Origin: Variovorax sp. CAN15
GTDB taxonomy: Bacteria > Pseudomonadota > Gammaproteobacteria > Burkholderiales > Burkholderiaceae_C
Assembly (NCBI RefSeq): GCF_030462475.1
Contig: NZ_JASMRZ010000019.1
Location: forward strand, 17,102 to 68,787
Direction: 5' to 3'
Length of the DNA: 51,686 nucleotides
Shown here: one piece after another, positions 14,750 to 24,310 of the stretch
Numbering within the stretch: position 1 is the first letter of the stretch
How the letters are laid out: each line of letters begins with the position of its first letter
The notes under the pieces: model-generated
Database searches by the model: none
What the model saw: only the letters and a program-made list of their open reading frames with translations
Told to the model about the DNA's origin: nothing
Translations under genes and position numbers: made by a program

Positions 14750-15708
14750 CGATGGCCATGAAGCATTTCGACGAAGCCGCGACCCGTGCCCCGCTGGGCT
14801 TCGAGCGGCTGGTTCCTGCCCTGCGAGCAGCCTTCGCGACAGGCGCCCAGGTGCCGCCGCGCCATGTGCATGCCGTCGACACCGCAGCCGGCGACAGCAG
14901 CAGCAAGGGCACCGTGCTCATCATGCCGGCATGGAGCGACGCGGGCTTCCTCGGTATCAAGACGATCAACATCTTCCCCGGCAACAGCGAACGCGGACTG
15001 CCCGGCCTGCACGCGACCTACGTGCTGTACGACGCGCGCACCGGCGTGCCGCTGGCGATGATGGACGGCAACGAGATCACCGCGCGCCGCACGGCCGCGG
15101 CCTCGGCGCTGGGTGCGTCGTTCCTGGCGCGGACCGACGCGCGCCGGCTGCTGGTGCTGGGCACCGGGCGCATCGCGCGCATGCTGCCGGCCGCGCACGC
15201 GAGCGTTCGGACCATCGATGAAGTCTGGGTATGGAACCACCGGCCCGAAGGCGCGCAAGCGCTGGCCGCCCAATGGCGCGCCGAGGGCTGGAACGCGCGG
15301 GCGACGACGGACCTGGAAGCCGCCGTGCGCCAGGCCGACGTCGTGAGCTGCGCCACGCTGGCCACATCGCCACTCGTGCGCGGCGAGTGGCTGGCGCCGG
15401 GCTCGCACCTGGACCTGATCGGCAGCTTCACGCCCGCGATGCGCGAGGCCGACGTGCGGTGCTTCGAGGGTGCGCTGACCTGGGTCGATACCGAGGAGGC
15501 GCTGCAGAAAGCCGGCGACCTGCTCGACGCTATGGCCGCAGGCACACTGCGTTCGGAGGAAGTGGGAGGCACGTTCGCCACGCTGTGCCGCCAGGAGCGT
15601 CCGGGCCGTTCAAACGCCGCGGAGCGCACCGTATTCAAGGCCGTCGGCAGCGCGCTCGAAGACCTGACCGCTGCAACGCTCGTGTGGCAGGCAGGCAACG
15701 CCAAGTAG
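14746..15708 (+). CDS. Ornithine cyclodeaminase / mu-crystallin family protein
   Basis: The 320-residue protein has the family's N-terminal half (GTVLIMPAWSDAGFLGIKTINIFPGN), the linker DGNEITARRTAAASALGASFLAR, and a Rossmann segment LLVLGTGRIARMLPAAHAS that binds NAD(P). The TIPxxxP-like core of true ornithine cyclodeaminases is not obvious. A role as a cyclic imino acid reductase (delta1-piperideine-2-carboxylate/pyrroline-2-carboxylate) is as likely as ornithine cyclisation. It overlaps the hydrolase gene by 4 bp and ends the plus-strand run that starts at rtcR. Confidence 0.85.
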   Translation: MTMAMKHFDEAATRAPLGFERLVPALRAAFATGAQVPPRHVHAVDTAAGDSSSKGTVLIMPAWSDAGFLGIKTINIFPGNSERGLPGLHATYVLYDARTGVPLAMMDGNEITARRTAAASALGASFLARTDARRLLVLGTGRIARMLPAAHASVRTIDEVWVWNHRPEGAQALAAQWRAEGWNARATTDLEAAVRQADVVSCATLATSPLVRGEWLAPGSHLDLIGSFTPAMREADVRCFEGALTWVDTEEALQKAGDLLDAMAAGTLRSEEVGGTFATLCRQERPGRSNAAERTVFKAVGSALEDLTAATLVWQAGNAK

Positions 15709-15721
15709 GCCTTGCGGCCTA

Positions 15722-15852
15722 GGGCCTGTTCACCCTGATCGGGGGTCGCGAAGGGGGCAGCCAGGGCGGGCCAATCAAGGCACGCTCCTGGCGTGTGCAT
15801 GCGCGCACGCCAGGAGCGCCAACCCAACCCCGGAAATAGGGTGAACAGGCCC
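15722..15852. repeat. MITE-like palindromic element with 15-bp terminal inverted repeats
   Basis: GGGCCTGTTCACCCT at 15722-15736 is repeated exactly inverted at 15838-15852. Inside, GCTCCTGGCGTG (15784-15795) and CACGCCAGGAGC (15806-15817) form a second perfect stem. The element is about 131 bp, codes for nothing and fills the gap after the cyclodeaminase gene. No flanking target duplication was evident. It looks like a non-autonomous mobile element or a large bidirectional hairpin. Confidence 0.75.
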
Positions 15853-15959
15853 CGACTTGCGCAATGTTTTCCTACATCTGGATACGCCATGTAGCCAATG
15901 GCGCGCACGACGCGTCGCAGGTACCGTGCTGCTCACGCCAACGAATCGGGAGGCACGAC

Positions 15960-16190
15960 ATGCTGAGCACCGAACACAAAGCCAATATCCTTCGCAAGGC
16001 CGGATACGCCGTGCCGGCTGGACCGGGAAAGGCCGACAGCATTTACCAGACGGCTCAATGCTGGGCGAAGGCCGTCGACACGATTTACGTAACATACGCC
16101 GCCAGCCGCGCCGCGAAGAGCCTGCGCGACGCGGAAGAAGCGCGGATGCTGGCTTTGCTGCAGATGCGCTCGGCCAAGGCGTTGGCCTAG
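15960..16190 (+). CDS. Small conserved-looking protein of unknown function
   Basis: The ATG at 15960 lies behind a good GGGAGG site and encodes 76 residues (MLSTEHKANILRKAGYAVPA...). The product is soluble, alanine-rich and helical, with one cysteine and no signal peptide or membrane segment. The codon choice fits the surrounding genes. It stands alone between a palindromic element and a convergent gene. I do not recognise the family. Confidence 0.6.
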   Translation: MLSTEHKANILRKAGYAVPAGPGKADSIYQTAQCWAKAVDTIYVTYAASRAAKSLRDAEEARMLALLQMRSAKALA

Positions 16191-16224
16191 ACCCAGGCCT
16201 GCCCGCCCCGGCGCATGTTCAGGC

Positions 16225-16587
16225 TCAGGGTTTCTTCTGCTTTTCCGGCGCGTCGCCGCTGCCGCCGCGCGAGAGTTGCCCCGCCTTCATCGCCTCGCGG
16301 TTGGCCGCCCGGCGTTTGGCCGCGGCGGCGCGGCGCTCTTGCCTCGACATCTTCGGCGCGGTCGTCGGACGGACCTCACCTTCCTGCATCTGCGGACCGC
16401 GCGCGGCGGCTGCACCATCCGCGCGGCGCTCCTTGCGGGCCTCGGCGCGCTCCGCCTTGGTGGTAGGCGCGGTGGGCCGCGCCTTGCCCTGCGCCGGATC
16501 GGCTTCGCCGGAAGACTGGGCGGACGCCACTTGCACGACCATCATCTGAGCTATGGCCAGGCAAACCGGCACGAGCATTTTTTTCAT
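16225..16587 (-). CDS. Small exported highly basic protein, function unknown
   Basis: The 120-residue product has a Sec signal peptide (MKKMLVPVCLAIAQMMVVQV, cleavage at ASA-QS). The mature part is dominated by Lys, Arg, Ala and Glu (TKAERAEARKERRADG; MSRQERRAAAAKRRAANREA). It would be extended or helical in the periplasm, with no cysteines and no known domain. It converges on the 76-residue gene. A periplasmic nucleic-acid or polyanion-binding role would fit the charge, but that is speculation. Confidence 0.65.
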   Translation of the reverse strand: MKKMLVPVCLAIAQMMVVQVASAQSSGEADPAQGKARPTAPTTKAERAEARKERRADGAAAARGPQMQEGEVRPTTAPKMSRQERRAAAAKRRAANREAMKAGQLSRGGSGDAPEKQKKP

Positions 16588-16686
16588 TGCGATGACCTTT
16601 CAGCACCCGCGAAGGACGGGGCCCGGGCATTGTGGTCAGGGACCGGGGGCGGTGTCCACACCGGCAACCCGCATGTCGATGAAGCT

Positions 16687-17289
16687 TCAGCCTGCGCTCT
16701 GGCGGTCGCTCAAGTAGGCGAGGACCAGTCTGACGAGCTCGGTCCTCATCGCCGCCGCCTCCAGGTCGCCGCGCCGCGCCGCCGCATGGACTGCGCCTTC
16801 GACCGCGGACGAGAGCATGCGGGCCGCAATGCCGGCATCGGCGCCGTCTCCCGGTCCACCGCTTTCGGCGACGAGTGCCAGGTAGCGCCGCTGGTACTCA
16901 GCCTCGAACTCGGGGTAGGTCGAGCGCGCGGCGAGCGGCACCTCGTCGACCAGCACGCGATGCAGCGCCTGGTCGACCGAATGGGCGGCGATGACGCCGT
17001 CGACGAAGCGCTCCACGCGGCGCGGGAGCGGGGCCGGCGCGTCGCCATCCTCGTCGGAGCCGGACAGCGCCGCAAGCACCTCGTCCAGGTGGCGCTGCCG
17101 TATCGCCTCGGCGATGGCCAGCTTGTCCGGGAAGTACTGGTAAAGCGAGCCGACGCTCACGCCCGCGACCGCCGCGATTTCGTTGGTGGTGAACCGCGCC
17201 CATCCGCGGCGCGCCAGAACGCGAGTTGCGGCCTCGACGATCGCGTCCACCGTGACGCGCGAACGCTGTTGCCGGGGCGCTTTGCGCAT
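16687..17289 (-). CDS. TetR-family transcriptional regulator
   Basis: The 200-residue protein begins MRKAPRQQRSRVTVDAIVEA and contains the TetR helix-turn-helix RFTTNEIAAVAGVSVGSLYQYFPDK (about residues 33-57). A ligand-binding helical domain with a C-terminal TetR_C-like part follows. I start at the ATG at 17289 rather than further upstream, because the extra upstream residues are not TetR-like. It is divergent from the DinB gene about 100 bp away, which is its most likely target. Confidence 0.85.
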   Translation of the reverse strand: MRKAPRQQRSRVTVDAIVEAATRVLARRGWARFTTNEIAAVAGVSVGSLYQYFPDKLAIAEAIRQRHLDEVLAALSGSDEDGDAPAPLPRRVERFVDGVIAAHSVDQALHRVLVDEVPLAARSTYPEFEAEYQRRYLALVAESGGPGDGADAGIAARMLSSAVEGAVHAAARRGDLEAAAMRTELVRLVLAYLSDRQSAG

Positions 17290-17390
17290 GATCCTGCGCG
17301 ACGGGGGAATGCGAGTACCCAAGTTCGAGGCTCCACTCAAGAATAGGACCGCACGCAACGCGTGCATTCAATCGTTCAAGGGAGATTGTG

Positions 17391-17903
17391 ATGAGTACAC
17401 AGACGCTTCTGGCCTCGCTGTTCCGCTACAAGGCCTGGGCCGATGAAGGCCTGCTGGCGAGCCTGGCCGATCTGGCGGCCAAGGGCCCTGCAGATGAATA
17501 CCGCACTGCCGCGCGCGTGTTCAACCACGCCTGCATCGTCGATCGCATCTTCGTCGCGAACGTGCAGCGCATGCCGCACGGCCACACCGCGACCGGCGCA
17601 ACCGAACCACCGCCCCTGGAGATGTTGGCCGAGGCGGTGAGGAAAACCGACCGCTGGTACGTCGACTACGTCGCGCGCCTGGGGCCCAGGGAGCTCGAGG
17701 AGAGCATCGAATTCACGTTCACCGACGGCGCGCCGGGCCGGATGTCGCGCGAGGAAATACTGGCCCACGTGGCGACCCACGCGGGCTATCACCGGGGAGA
17801 AGTCGGCCAGGTGCTGACCCGGCTCACGGGCTCGTCGCCACCCGACACCTTCACCGGCTTCCTGCATCGGGCCGAACCCGGACGCCGCGCACGCAACGCG
17901 TAG
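17391..17903 (+). CDS. DinB-family metal-binding protein
   Basis: The 170-residue protein (MSTQTLLASLFRYKAWADEG) is a four-helix DinB/YfiT-type protein. Its metal-binding histidines are expected in VFNHACIVD (about residue 46) and in the C-terminal HVATHAGYHRGEVGQ. Members are thiol-dependent transferases or metalloenzymes, often induced by stress. The start lies 6 nt after GGGAG; a GTG one codon earlier is also possible. It is probably controlled by the divergent TetR repressor. Confidence 0.82.
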   Translation: MSTQTLLASLFRYKAWADEGLLASLADLAAKGPADEYRTAARVFNHACIVDRIFVANVQRMPHGHTATGATEPPPLEMLAEAVRKTDRWYVDYVARLGPRELEESIEFTFTDGAPGRMSREEILAHVATHAGYHRGEVGQVLTRLTGSSPPDTFTGFLHRAEPGRRARNA

Positions 17904-17934
17904 CGGTGGCGTCTTCAGGCAACGGCTCGTCGGC

Positions 17935-18153
17935 TTATTTGCCCTGTGCCGACTGCAGCACCGGGTTCTGCATGGTCGAGATGACCTTGCTTTTGACGCG
18001 CGAGCCGCGCGTGACGTGCTTGTCCTTGGCATGAGCGGCGGCAATGGCTTCGGCCTCGACGGCTCCTCGTGCGCGCTGCTGCGCCTGGGCCGGCAAGGAA
18101 GCGATGGCGAGCAGGGCGAGCGCGGCGGCGAGGGCGATCCGGGAGGTCTTCAC
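17935..18153 (-). CDS. Small secreted protein with GTG start
   Basis: From the GTG at 18153 the 72-residue product has a typical signal peptide (KTSRIALAAALALLAIASLP, cleavage at AQA-QQ). A short basic mature part ends STMQNPVLQSAQGK. An ATG 81 bp upstream would bury the signal sequence, so the GTG is preferred; it is preceded by GGAAAAG. No known domain is visible. The NPVLQS ending is loosely similar to NPLQSLDRR in the secreted protein at 2449-2829, so both may belong to the same family of small periplasmic proteins. Confidence 0.55.
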   Translation of the reverse strand: MKTSRIALAAALALLAIASLPAQAQQRARGAVEAEAIAAAHAKDKHVTRGSRVKSKVISTMQNPVLQSAQGK

Positions 18154-18463
18154 GGTTCGGTCTTTTCCGTGAGTTGTCTGTCGCACCGAGACGGGGCTGA
18201 GCTCTGCCCGGAGATACGGGAAAACCCTGGACAAGGCTATTCAGAGCAGAAGGCGGATCCGTTACGCCCCCGTCGTGAGCGGTAGCTCTTGCTCACGCTC
18301 TGCAGCCTCTGCGAACTTCTGTTGGCTGCGCCGGCCTCATTGCCGCGAAGCACGATCACAGCCGGCTGCTACCCGTCCCGCCTTCCTGCTTCGAATAATC
18401 CGGCGACGGCCCGCGCCCCGGCGCGTGGTCGCGTTCCAAGCTCATCCGAAGGAGACAAACCAG
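18154..18463. other. Intergenic region upstream of the PfpI-like gene
   Basis: About 310 bp without a supported gene. It holds an inverted repeat CGTGAGC (18274-18280) / GCTCACG (18291-18297) with a 10-base spacer, which could be an operator or a weak hairpin. A good GGAGAC ribosome site lies before the next ATG. I see nothing else in it. Confidence 0.5.
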
Positions 18464-19042
18464 ATGGCGCGCAAGATCCTGATGCTCTGCGGCGACTACG
18501 CCGAAGACTACGAAACCATGGTGCCCTTCCAGGCCCTGCTGGCCGTGGGCCACACGGTCCATGCGGTGGCGCCGGACAGGAAGGCCGGCGACTGGGTCCA
18601 CACCGCCATCCACGACTTCGAGGGCGCCCAGACCTACAGCGAGAAGCCGGGCCACCGCTTCACGCTCAACGCCAATTTCGCCGACGTGCGCCCCGAGGCC
18701 TATGACGCGCTCGTCATCCCCGGCGGCCGCGCGCCCGAGTACCTGCGCATGAACAGCCGCGTGGTCGAGATCGCTCGGCACTTCCTCGCCGCAGACAAGC
18801 CGCTGGCTGCCGTGTGCCATGGCGCGCAGCTGCTCGCGGCCACCGGCCTGCTGAAGGGGCGCAAGGTGTCGGCGTACCCGGCCTGCCAGGTGGAGGTGGA
18901 ACTGGCGGGCGCCGAGTACATGGGCATTCCGGTCGACCAGGCCGTGACCGATCGCAACCTGGTCACCGCGCCCGCATGGCCGGCGCACCCGGCCTGGCTC
19001 TCGCAGTTCCTGGCGGTGCTGGGCACGCGCATCGAGCATTGA
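18464..19042 (+). CDS. DJ-1/PfpI family protein
   Basis: The 192-residue protein ([20 protein letters not shown]) has the class I glutamine amidotransferase-like fold. The nucleophile elbow AVCHGAQ (C118, H119) and the acidic residues in GDYAEDYE are visible, as in PfpI/YhbO/DJ-1 proteins. These act as deglycases/glyoxalases or stress-related hydrolases; the exact activity cannot be told. The ATG at 18464 follows a GGAGA site. It is monocistronic or weakly linked to the next gene 73 bp downstream. Confidence 0.85.
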   Translation: MARKILMLCGDYAEDYETMVPFQALLAVGHTVHAVAPDRKAGDWVHTAIHDFEGAQTYSEKPGHRFTLNANFADVRPEAYDALVIPGGRAPEYLRMNSRVVEIARHFLAADKPLAAVCHGAQLLAATGLLKGRKVSAYPACQVEVELAGAEYMGIPVDQAVTDRNLVTAPAWPAHPAWLSQFLAVLGTRIEH

Positions 19043-19115
19043 ACTTCCGGCGGGCGGCCCGGCGCTACAGTGCGGCATCGCCCACCTTCCTTTTCCGCAA
19101 AGGAGACAGTCCACC

Positions 19116-19556
19116 ATGTGCGAAGTCTTCATCAGTGCCGACCCGCGGAGCTACGACGCGCGCACGCGCTCGGTGCGGCTGCATGGTGTGGTCACCAGCA
19201 TCCGGCTGGAGAACCTGTTCTGGCAAGTGTTGGAGGAGATCGCGCGGCGCGACGACATGGTCGTGGTGCAACTCATCGAGCGGCTCTACGACGAGCTGGT
19301 GGCCGCGCGCGGCGAGGTCGGCAACTTCGCCTCGTTCCTGCGGGTGAGCGCCCTGCGCTACGAGGCGTTGCTGGCGCAGGGGCGCATTCCGGCGGACAGC
19401 TCGGTGGCGATCCGCTCGCTTGACGCGAAGACGGTACTGCACGAATTGCCGGAGGGCTGGGGCAGGCCGCTGCTTCAACAACGGCCCGCTGCCACAGCAG
19501 CGCAGACATCGGCCCGGGTGCGCACGCTGCACGTGGCGGCGCGGCGGCAGGCCTGA
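19116..19556 (+). CDS. Ribbon-helix-helix domain protein
   Basis: The 146-residue protein begins MCEVFISADPRSYDARTRSV. It contains a ribbon-helix-helix-like unit (RLHGVVTSIRLENLFWQVLEEIARRDDM) of the type found in short proteobacterial RHH_4 proteins. The C-terminal third is low-complexity and alanine/arginine-rich. It follows an AAGGAGA site. These proteins are probably DNA-binding regulators, but no target is evident. It converges on pcaF with an 17-bp gap. Confidence 0.72.
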   Translation: MCEVFISADPRSYDARTRSVRLHGVVTSIRLENLFWQVLEEIARRDDMVVVQLIERLYDELVAARGEVGNFASFLRVSALRYEALLAQGRIPADSSVAIRSLDAKTVLHELPEGWGRPLLQQRPAATAAQTSARVRTLHVAARRQA

Positions 19557-19573
19557 GCACCGCGCGAGAAGCG

Positions 19574-20779
<1,206 letters not shown>

Positions 20780-20809
20780 GTGCTGTCTCTCTTTGATGCT
20801 TGAAAGGAA

Positions 20810-21463
20810 TCAGGCTGCGATCGGAAGTCCGACGAGCTTCTCGAGTGCTTCGCGGCTCAAGCCGTCGACGAGGTCGACGAGCTTCAGGCCCTGCGGCGTG
20901 CATTCGAGCGTGGCGAGGTCGGAGTACACGCGCTTGACGCAGCCGATGCCGGTCAGCGGATAGGTGCATTCCTTCACCAGCTTGCTCACGCCCTGCTTGG
21001 TGAGCAGGTCCATCATGACCCAGGTCTGCTTGGCGCCGATGGCGAGGTCCATCGCGCCGCCGACGGCGGGAATGGCGTCCTTCTCGCCGGTGTGCCAGTT
21101 GGCGAGGTCGCCGGTGGCCGACACCTGGAACGCGCCGAGCACGCAGATGTCGAGGTGGCCGCCGCGCATCATCGCGAAGCTGTCGGAGTGATGGAAGAAG
21201 GAGCCGCCCGGCAGCAGCGTGACGGGCTGCTTGCCGGCGTTGATGAGGTCGTAGTCTTCCTCGCCGGCCTCGGGCGCGGGGCCCATGCCGAGGATGCCGT
21301 TCTCGCTCTGCAGGATGACTTCGCGGCCCTGGGGCAGGTGATTGGCCACCAGCGTGGGCTGGCCGATGCCCAGGTTGACGACGGCGCCGTCGAAGATGTC
21401 CTGCGCCACGCGGGCGGCGAGCTGGTCCTTGGTGCGGCGGGTGTAGTTCGTGCTCATGGTCAT
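20810..21463 (-). CDS. pcaJ: 3-oxoadipate CoA-transferase subunit B
   Basis: The 217-residue beta subunit carries the CoA-transferase active-site glutamate in QSENGILGMG (E54) and the LGIGQPTLVANHLP start. It forms a heterodimer with PcaI and moves CoA from succinyl-CoA to 3-oxoadipate. The ATG at 21463 overlaps the pcaI stop as ATGA, favouring it over the ATG six bases later and supporting translational coupling. Confidence 0.93.
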   Translation of the reverse strand: MTMSTNYTRRTKDQLAARVAQDIFDGAVVNLGIGQPTLVANHLPQGREVILQSENGILGMGPAPEAGEEDYDLINAGKQPVTLLPGGSFFHHSDSFAMMRGGHLDICVLGAFQVSATGDLANWHTGEKDAIPAVGGAMDLAIGAKQTWVMMDLLTKQGVSKLVKECTYPLTGIGCVKRVYSDLATLECTPQGLKLVDLVDGLSREALEKLVGLPIAA

Positions 21464-22161
21464 GCTGCCTTCTTGAAGCCGCCGGCTTGCGTGGCGACGC
21501 GTTCGATGCGCACCACCTGGTGCACGAAGATGCCTGGGGTGACGACGGTCTCGGGGTCGAGGGTGCCGAGCTCGGCGATGTCGTGCACGGTGGCGATGGT
21601 CTTCTTCGCTGCCATGGCCATCACCGGGCCGAAGTTGCGCGCCGCCTTGCGGTAGACCAGGTTGCCCCAGCGGTCGCCACGCTCGGCCTTGATGAGCGCC
21701 ACGTCGCCGTGGATGGGGTACTCGAGCACGTACTGCTTGCCGTCGATCTCGCGGGTCTCGCGATTGCCCGCCAGCTGCGTGCCGTAGCCGGTGGGGCAGA
21801 AGAAGGCGCCGATGCCGGCGCCCGCGGCGCGGATGCGCTCGGCGAGGTTGCCCTGGGGCACGAGTTCGAGCTCGATCTTGCCGCTGCGGTAGAGCCCGTC
21901 GAACACCTGGCTGTCGGCCTGGCGCGGGAAGCTGCAGATGATCTTGCGCACGCGGCCGGCCTTCAGCAAGGCCGCGAGGCCGGTCTCGCCGTTGCCCGCA
22001 TTGTTGTTGACGACGGTGAGGTCCTTGGCGCCCTGCTCGACGAGGCCCTCGATGAGCTCGTTGGGAATGCCGGCGGTGCCGAAACCGCCGATGAGAACCG
22101 TGGCGCCGTCGGGGATGCCAGCCAGGGCATCGGCGACCGAGCGCGCGATCTTGTTGATCAT
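21460..22161 (-). CDS. pcaI: 3-oxoadipate CoA-transferase subunit A
   Basis: The 233-residue alpha subunit has the glycine-rich CoA motif ATVLIGGFGTAGIPNELIEG near residues 19-38 and the GNLAERIRAAGAGIGAFFCPTGYGT stretch typical of OXCT-type alpha chains. It is the first gene of pcaIJF and is divergent from an IclR-type regulator; the 138 bp between them hold the promoter region with repeated GTTCG motifs. Confidence 0.93.
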   Translation of the reverse strand: MINKIARSVADALAGIPDGATVLIGGFGTAGIPNELIEGLVEQGAKDLTVVNNNAGNGETGLAALLKAGRVRKIICSFPRQADSQVFDGLYRSGKIELELVPQGNLAERIRAAGAGIGAFFCPTGYGTQLAGNRETREIDGKQYVLEYPIHGDVALIKAERGDRWGNLVYRKAARNFGPVMAMAAKKTIATVHDIAELGTLDPETVVTPGIFVHQVVRIERVATQAGGFKKAA

Positions 22162-22243
22162 GAAGCCTGTCTCCGGAAGTGAGGAAAGAGAACGAAGAAA
22201 CGAACCCGCCTGAACGCGCCGAACGATTCTGCAAATCGCCGAC

Positions 22244-22275
22244 TTGTTCGTCTAAAGAACATTTGTTCGTATAAT
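22244..22275 (+). promoter_or_regulatory. Promoter/operator region of the IclR-pcaIJF intergenic space
   Basis: A perfect -10 box TATAAT lies at 22270-22275, 24 bp before the regulator's ATG. Upstream, TTGTTCG occurs at 22244-22250 and again at 22263-22269. The second copy is half of an exact palindrome GAACA-TT-TGTTC (22257-22268). A palindrome plus a direct repeat is the layout described for PcaU-type IclR operators. The site overlaps the -10 region, consistent with autorepression. Confidence 0.5.
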
Positions 22276-22299
22276 GAATTCTAAAGAGGAAGACGAACC

Positions 22300-23085
22300 A
22301 TGGCAACCCACGCGTCACAACCCGAAACCCCGGCTCCCGGCGACAGCTACGTGCAGTCCTTCGCGCGCGGGCTGCAGGTGATCCGCTCCTTCAGCGCCGC
22401 CGCGCCACACCAGACGCTCAGCGAGGTGGCGGCCGGCAGCGGGCTCACGCGCGCGGGCGCACGGCGCATCCTGCTCACGCTGCAGACGCTGGGCTATGTG
22501 GTGACCGACGGCAAGCTCTTCACGCTCACCCCGCGCATCCTGGACCTGGGCTTCGCGTACCTCTCCTCGATGCCGATCTGGAACCGCGCCGAGCCGGTGA
22601 TGGAGGCGCTGGTGCAGCAGGTGCAGGAGTCGTGCTCCGCCGCCGTGCTCGACGCGACGGACATCGTCTACGTGCTGCGCGTGCCGACCAAGAAGATCAT
22701 GCACATCAACCTGGGCGTGGGCTCGCGCCTGCCGGCCTACTGCACCTCGCTGGGCCGGCTGCTGCTGGCAGATCTCGACGACGACGAGGCGCGCGCGCGG
22801 CTGGAGGCCTCGAACATCGAGGCGCTGACCAAGCACACGCTGACCGACATCGACGCGCTCATGGCCAAGGTCGCGCAGGCGCGCAAGCAGCAGTGGTGTC
22901 TGGTGAACCAGGAACTCGAAGAGGGCCTGATCTCGGTGGCCGCCCCCGTCGTCGACAGGCGGGGCCGCATGGTGGCCGCGCTCAACATCAGCGGCCAGGC
23001 GAACCGCACCAGTGCGAAGGCGATGCAGGAAACCATGCTCCCCGCTTTGCGCGAAGCAGCAGACCGGGTCTCGCGGATGCTTTGA
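22300..23085 (+). CDS. IclR-family regulator of the beta-ketoadipate genes (PcaR/PobR type)
   Basis: The 261-residue protein has an N-terminal winged helix (VQSFARGLQVIRSFSAA...TLSEVAAGSGLTRAGARRILLTLQTLGYV, residues 17-65). The IclR effector domain follows (about 80-258), with AYCTSLGRLLLADL and QEQ-like LVNQELEEGLISVAAPV signatures. The VQSFARGLxVI start and divergence from pcaIJF match the PcaR/PcaU/PobR subgroup, which usually responds to 3-oxoadipate or protocatechuate. The effector is inferred. Confidence 0.88.
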   Translation: MATHASQPETPAPGDSYVQSFARGLQVIRSFSAAAPHQTLSEVAAGSGLTRAGARRILLTLQTLGYVVTDGKLFTLTPRILDLGFAYLSSMPIWNRAEPVMEALVQQVQESCSAAVLDATDIVYVLRVPTKKIMHINLGVGSRLPAYCTSLGRLLLADLDDDEARARLEASNIEALTKHTLTDIDALMAKVAQARKQQWCLVNQELEEGLISVAAPVVDRRGRMVAALNISGQANRTSAKAMQETMLPALREAADRVSRML

Positions 23086-23196
23086 GTGCCGCGGTCCAAC
23101 CTGCGCGGCGCATGCCCGGCAGGCCGGACGACACCAAGATCATCGCGATCCGCTTCGAAGACCTGACGACGAGCCCGGTGCGGAACCCGGAAGGCA

Positions 23197-24210
23197 TCAG
23201 CCTTCCGAGTGGATGCCCTTCATGAGGATCACGCCGCCCAGGCGCGTGGTGTCGGCGCGCATGCGCTTGGCCAGCGTGTCGGGCGAACCGGGCTGGGCCT
23301 GCCAGCCGGTCTTCAGCAGCGCCTGGCTCACCTCGGGCGAGCTGATGACTTCGACCAGCGCGGCATTGAGCCTGGCGACGGCCGCGGGCTTCATGCTCGC
23401 GGGCGCGGCCAGCGCGGTCCAGATCTCCAGGTCGGCGCCGCGCACGTCGGCGTCGCGGATGGTGGGCAGCTCGCCCGCCAGCGGGCTGCGCTCGGGCGAG
23501 GTCACGCCGATCGCCTTGATCTTTCCCGACTTGATGTGCGGCAACGCGAGGCCCGGCGGCAGCAGCGCCAGCTGGATCTCGTTGGCCAGCAGGGCCGCAA
23601 TGACCTGCGGATTGCCGGTGTAGGGCTTGTGCTGCGCGGTGATGGCCGCGCGGCTCTTGATGAGTTCCATGCCCAGGTGGCCGACAGTGCCCACGCCCGG
23701 CGTGCCGTACTTGCCGCCGCTGCCGAGGTTGCGCACCCACAGCAACTGTTCGGCCGATGTCTTGCCCGTGGCGCTGCCCGACACCGCCAGCACCAGCGGC
23801 GCGGTGCCGATCAGGCCGACCGGCGCGAAGTCTTTCTCGGGGTCGAACGGCAGGGAAGGGTTGAGCAGCTTCGCGATGGTCAGGTTGCCGTTGATCAGCG
23901 CGCCGATGGTGTGGTCGTCGGTGGCCTTCGCCACCTGATCGGCCACGATGTTGCCGCTGGCGCCGGGCTTGTTCTCGACGACCACCGGCTGGCGCAGGAT
24001 CTTCGACAGCGGCTCCGCGATGGCGCGTGCCGCCAGATCGGGCGATGCGCCGGCGGGAAAGCCCACGAGGATGTGAACGGGCTTGGTCGGCCAGGCAGCG
24101 TCGCCGGTGCTGCTGTTGCGTTGCTGTTGAGCCCACGAAGTCTTCGCAAGCAGCGAAGCGGCAATGGCTGCCGCGCCGCCTTCGAGCAGGCGGCGTTTGG
24201 TGATCGTCAA
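23197..24210 (-). CDS. Bug-type tripartite tricarboxylate family solute receptor
   Basis: The 337-residue periplasmic receptor has a signal peptide behind TKRRLLEGGAAAIAASLLAK (cleavage at SWA-QQ) and the family's WPTKPVHILVGFPAGASPDLAAR entry. PVVVENKPGASGNIVADQVAKA and YGTPGVGTVGHLGMELIKS follow. I start at the TTG at 24210: it follows TGGAG at a good distance, and the upstream 37 residues are not signal-like. No TctA/TctB membrane genes are nearby, as is usual for the many orphan Bug proteins of Burkholderiales. It trails the Liv-type transporter genes by about 100 bp on the same strand, so it may serve the same class of substrate. Confidence 0.87.
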   Translation of the reverse strand: MTITKRRLLEGGAAAIAASLLAKTSWAQQQRNSSTGDAAWPTKPVHILVGFPAGASPDLAARAIAEPLSKILRQPVVVENKPGASGNIVADQVAKATDDHTIGALINGNLTIAKLLNPSLPFDPEKDFAPVGLIGTAPLVLAVSGSATGKTSAEQLLWVRNLGSGGKYGTPGVGTVGHLGMELIKSRAAITAQHKPYTGNPQVIAALLANEIQLALLPPGLALPHIKSGKIKAIGVTSPERSPLAGELPTIRDADVRGADLEIWTALAAPASMKPAAVARLNAALVEVISSPEVSQALLKTGWQAQPGSPDTLAKRMRADTTRLGGVILMKGIHSEG

Positions 24211-24310
24211 GATGACTCCAGAGAATGAAAAGAACGGGAGATTGCTTACATTGCGTTTACACAACGTTACATGACGAAGATTCTTTTCGCAAGTCCGAAG
24301 TGGCTTGCCG

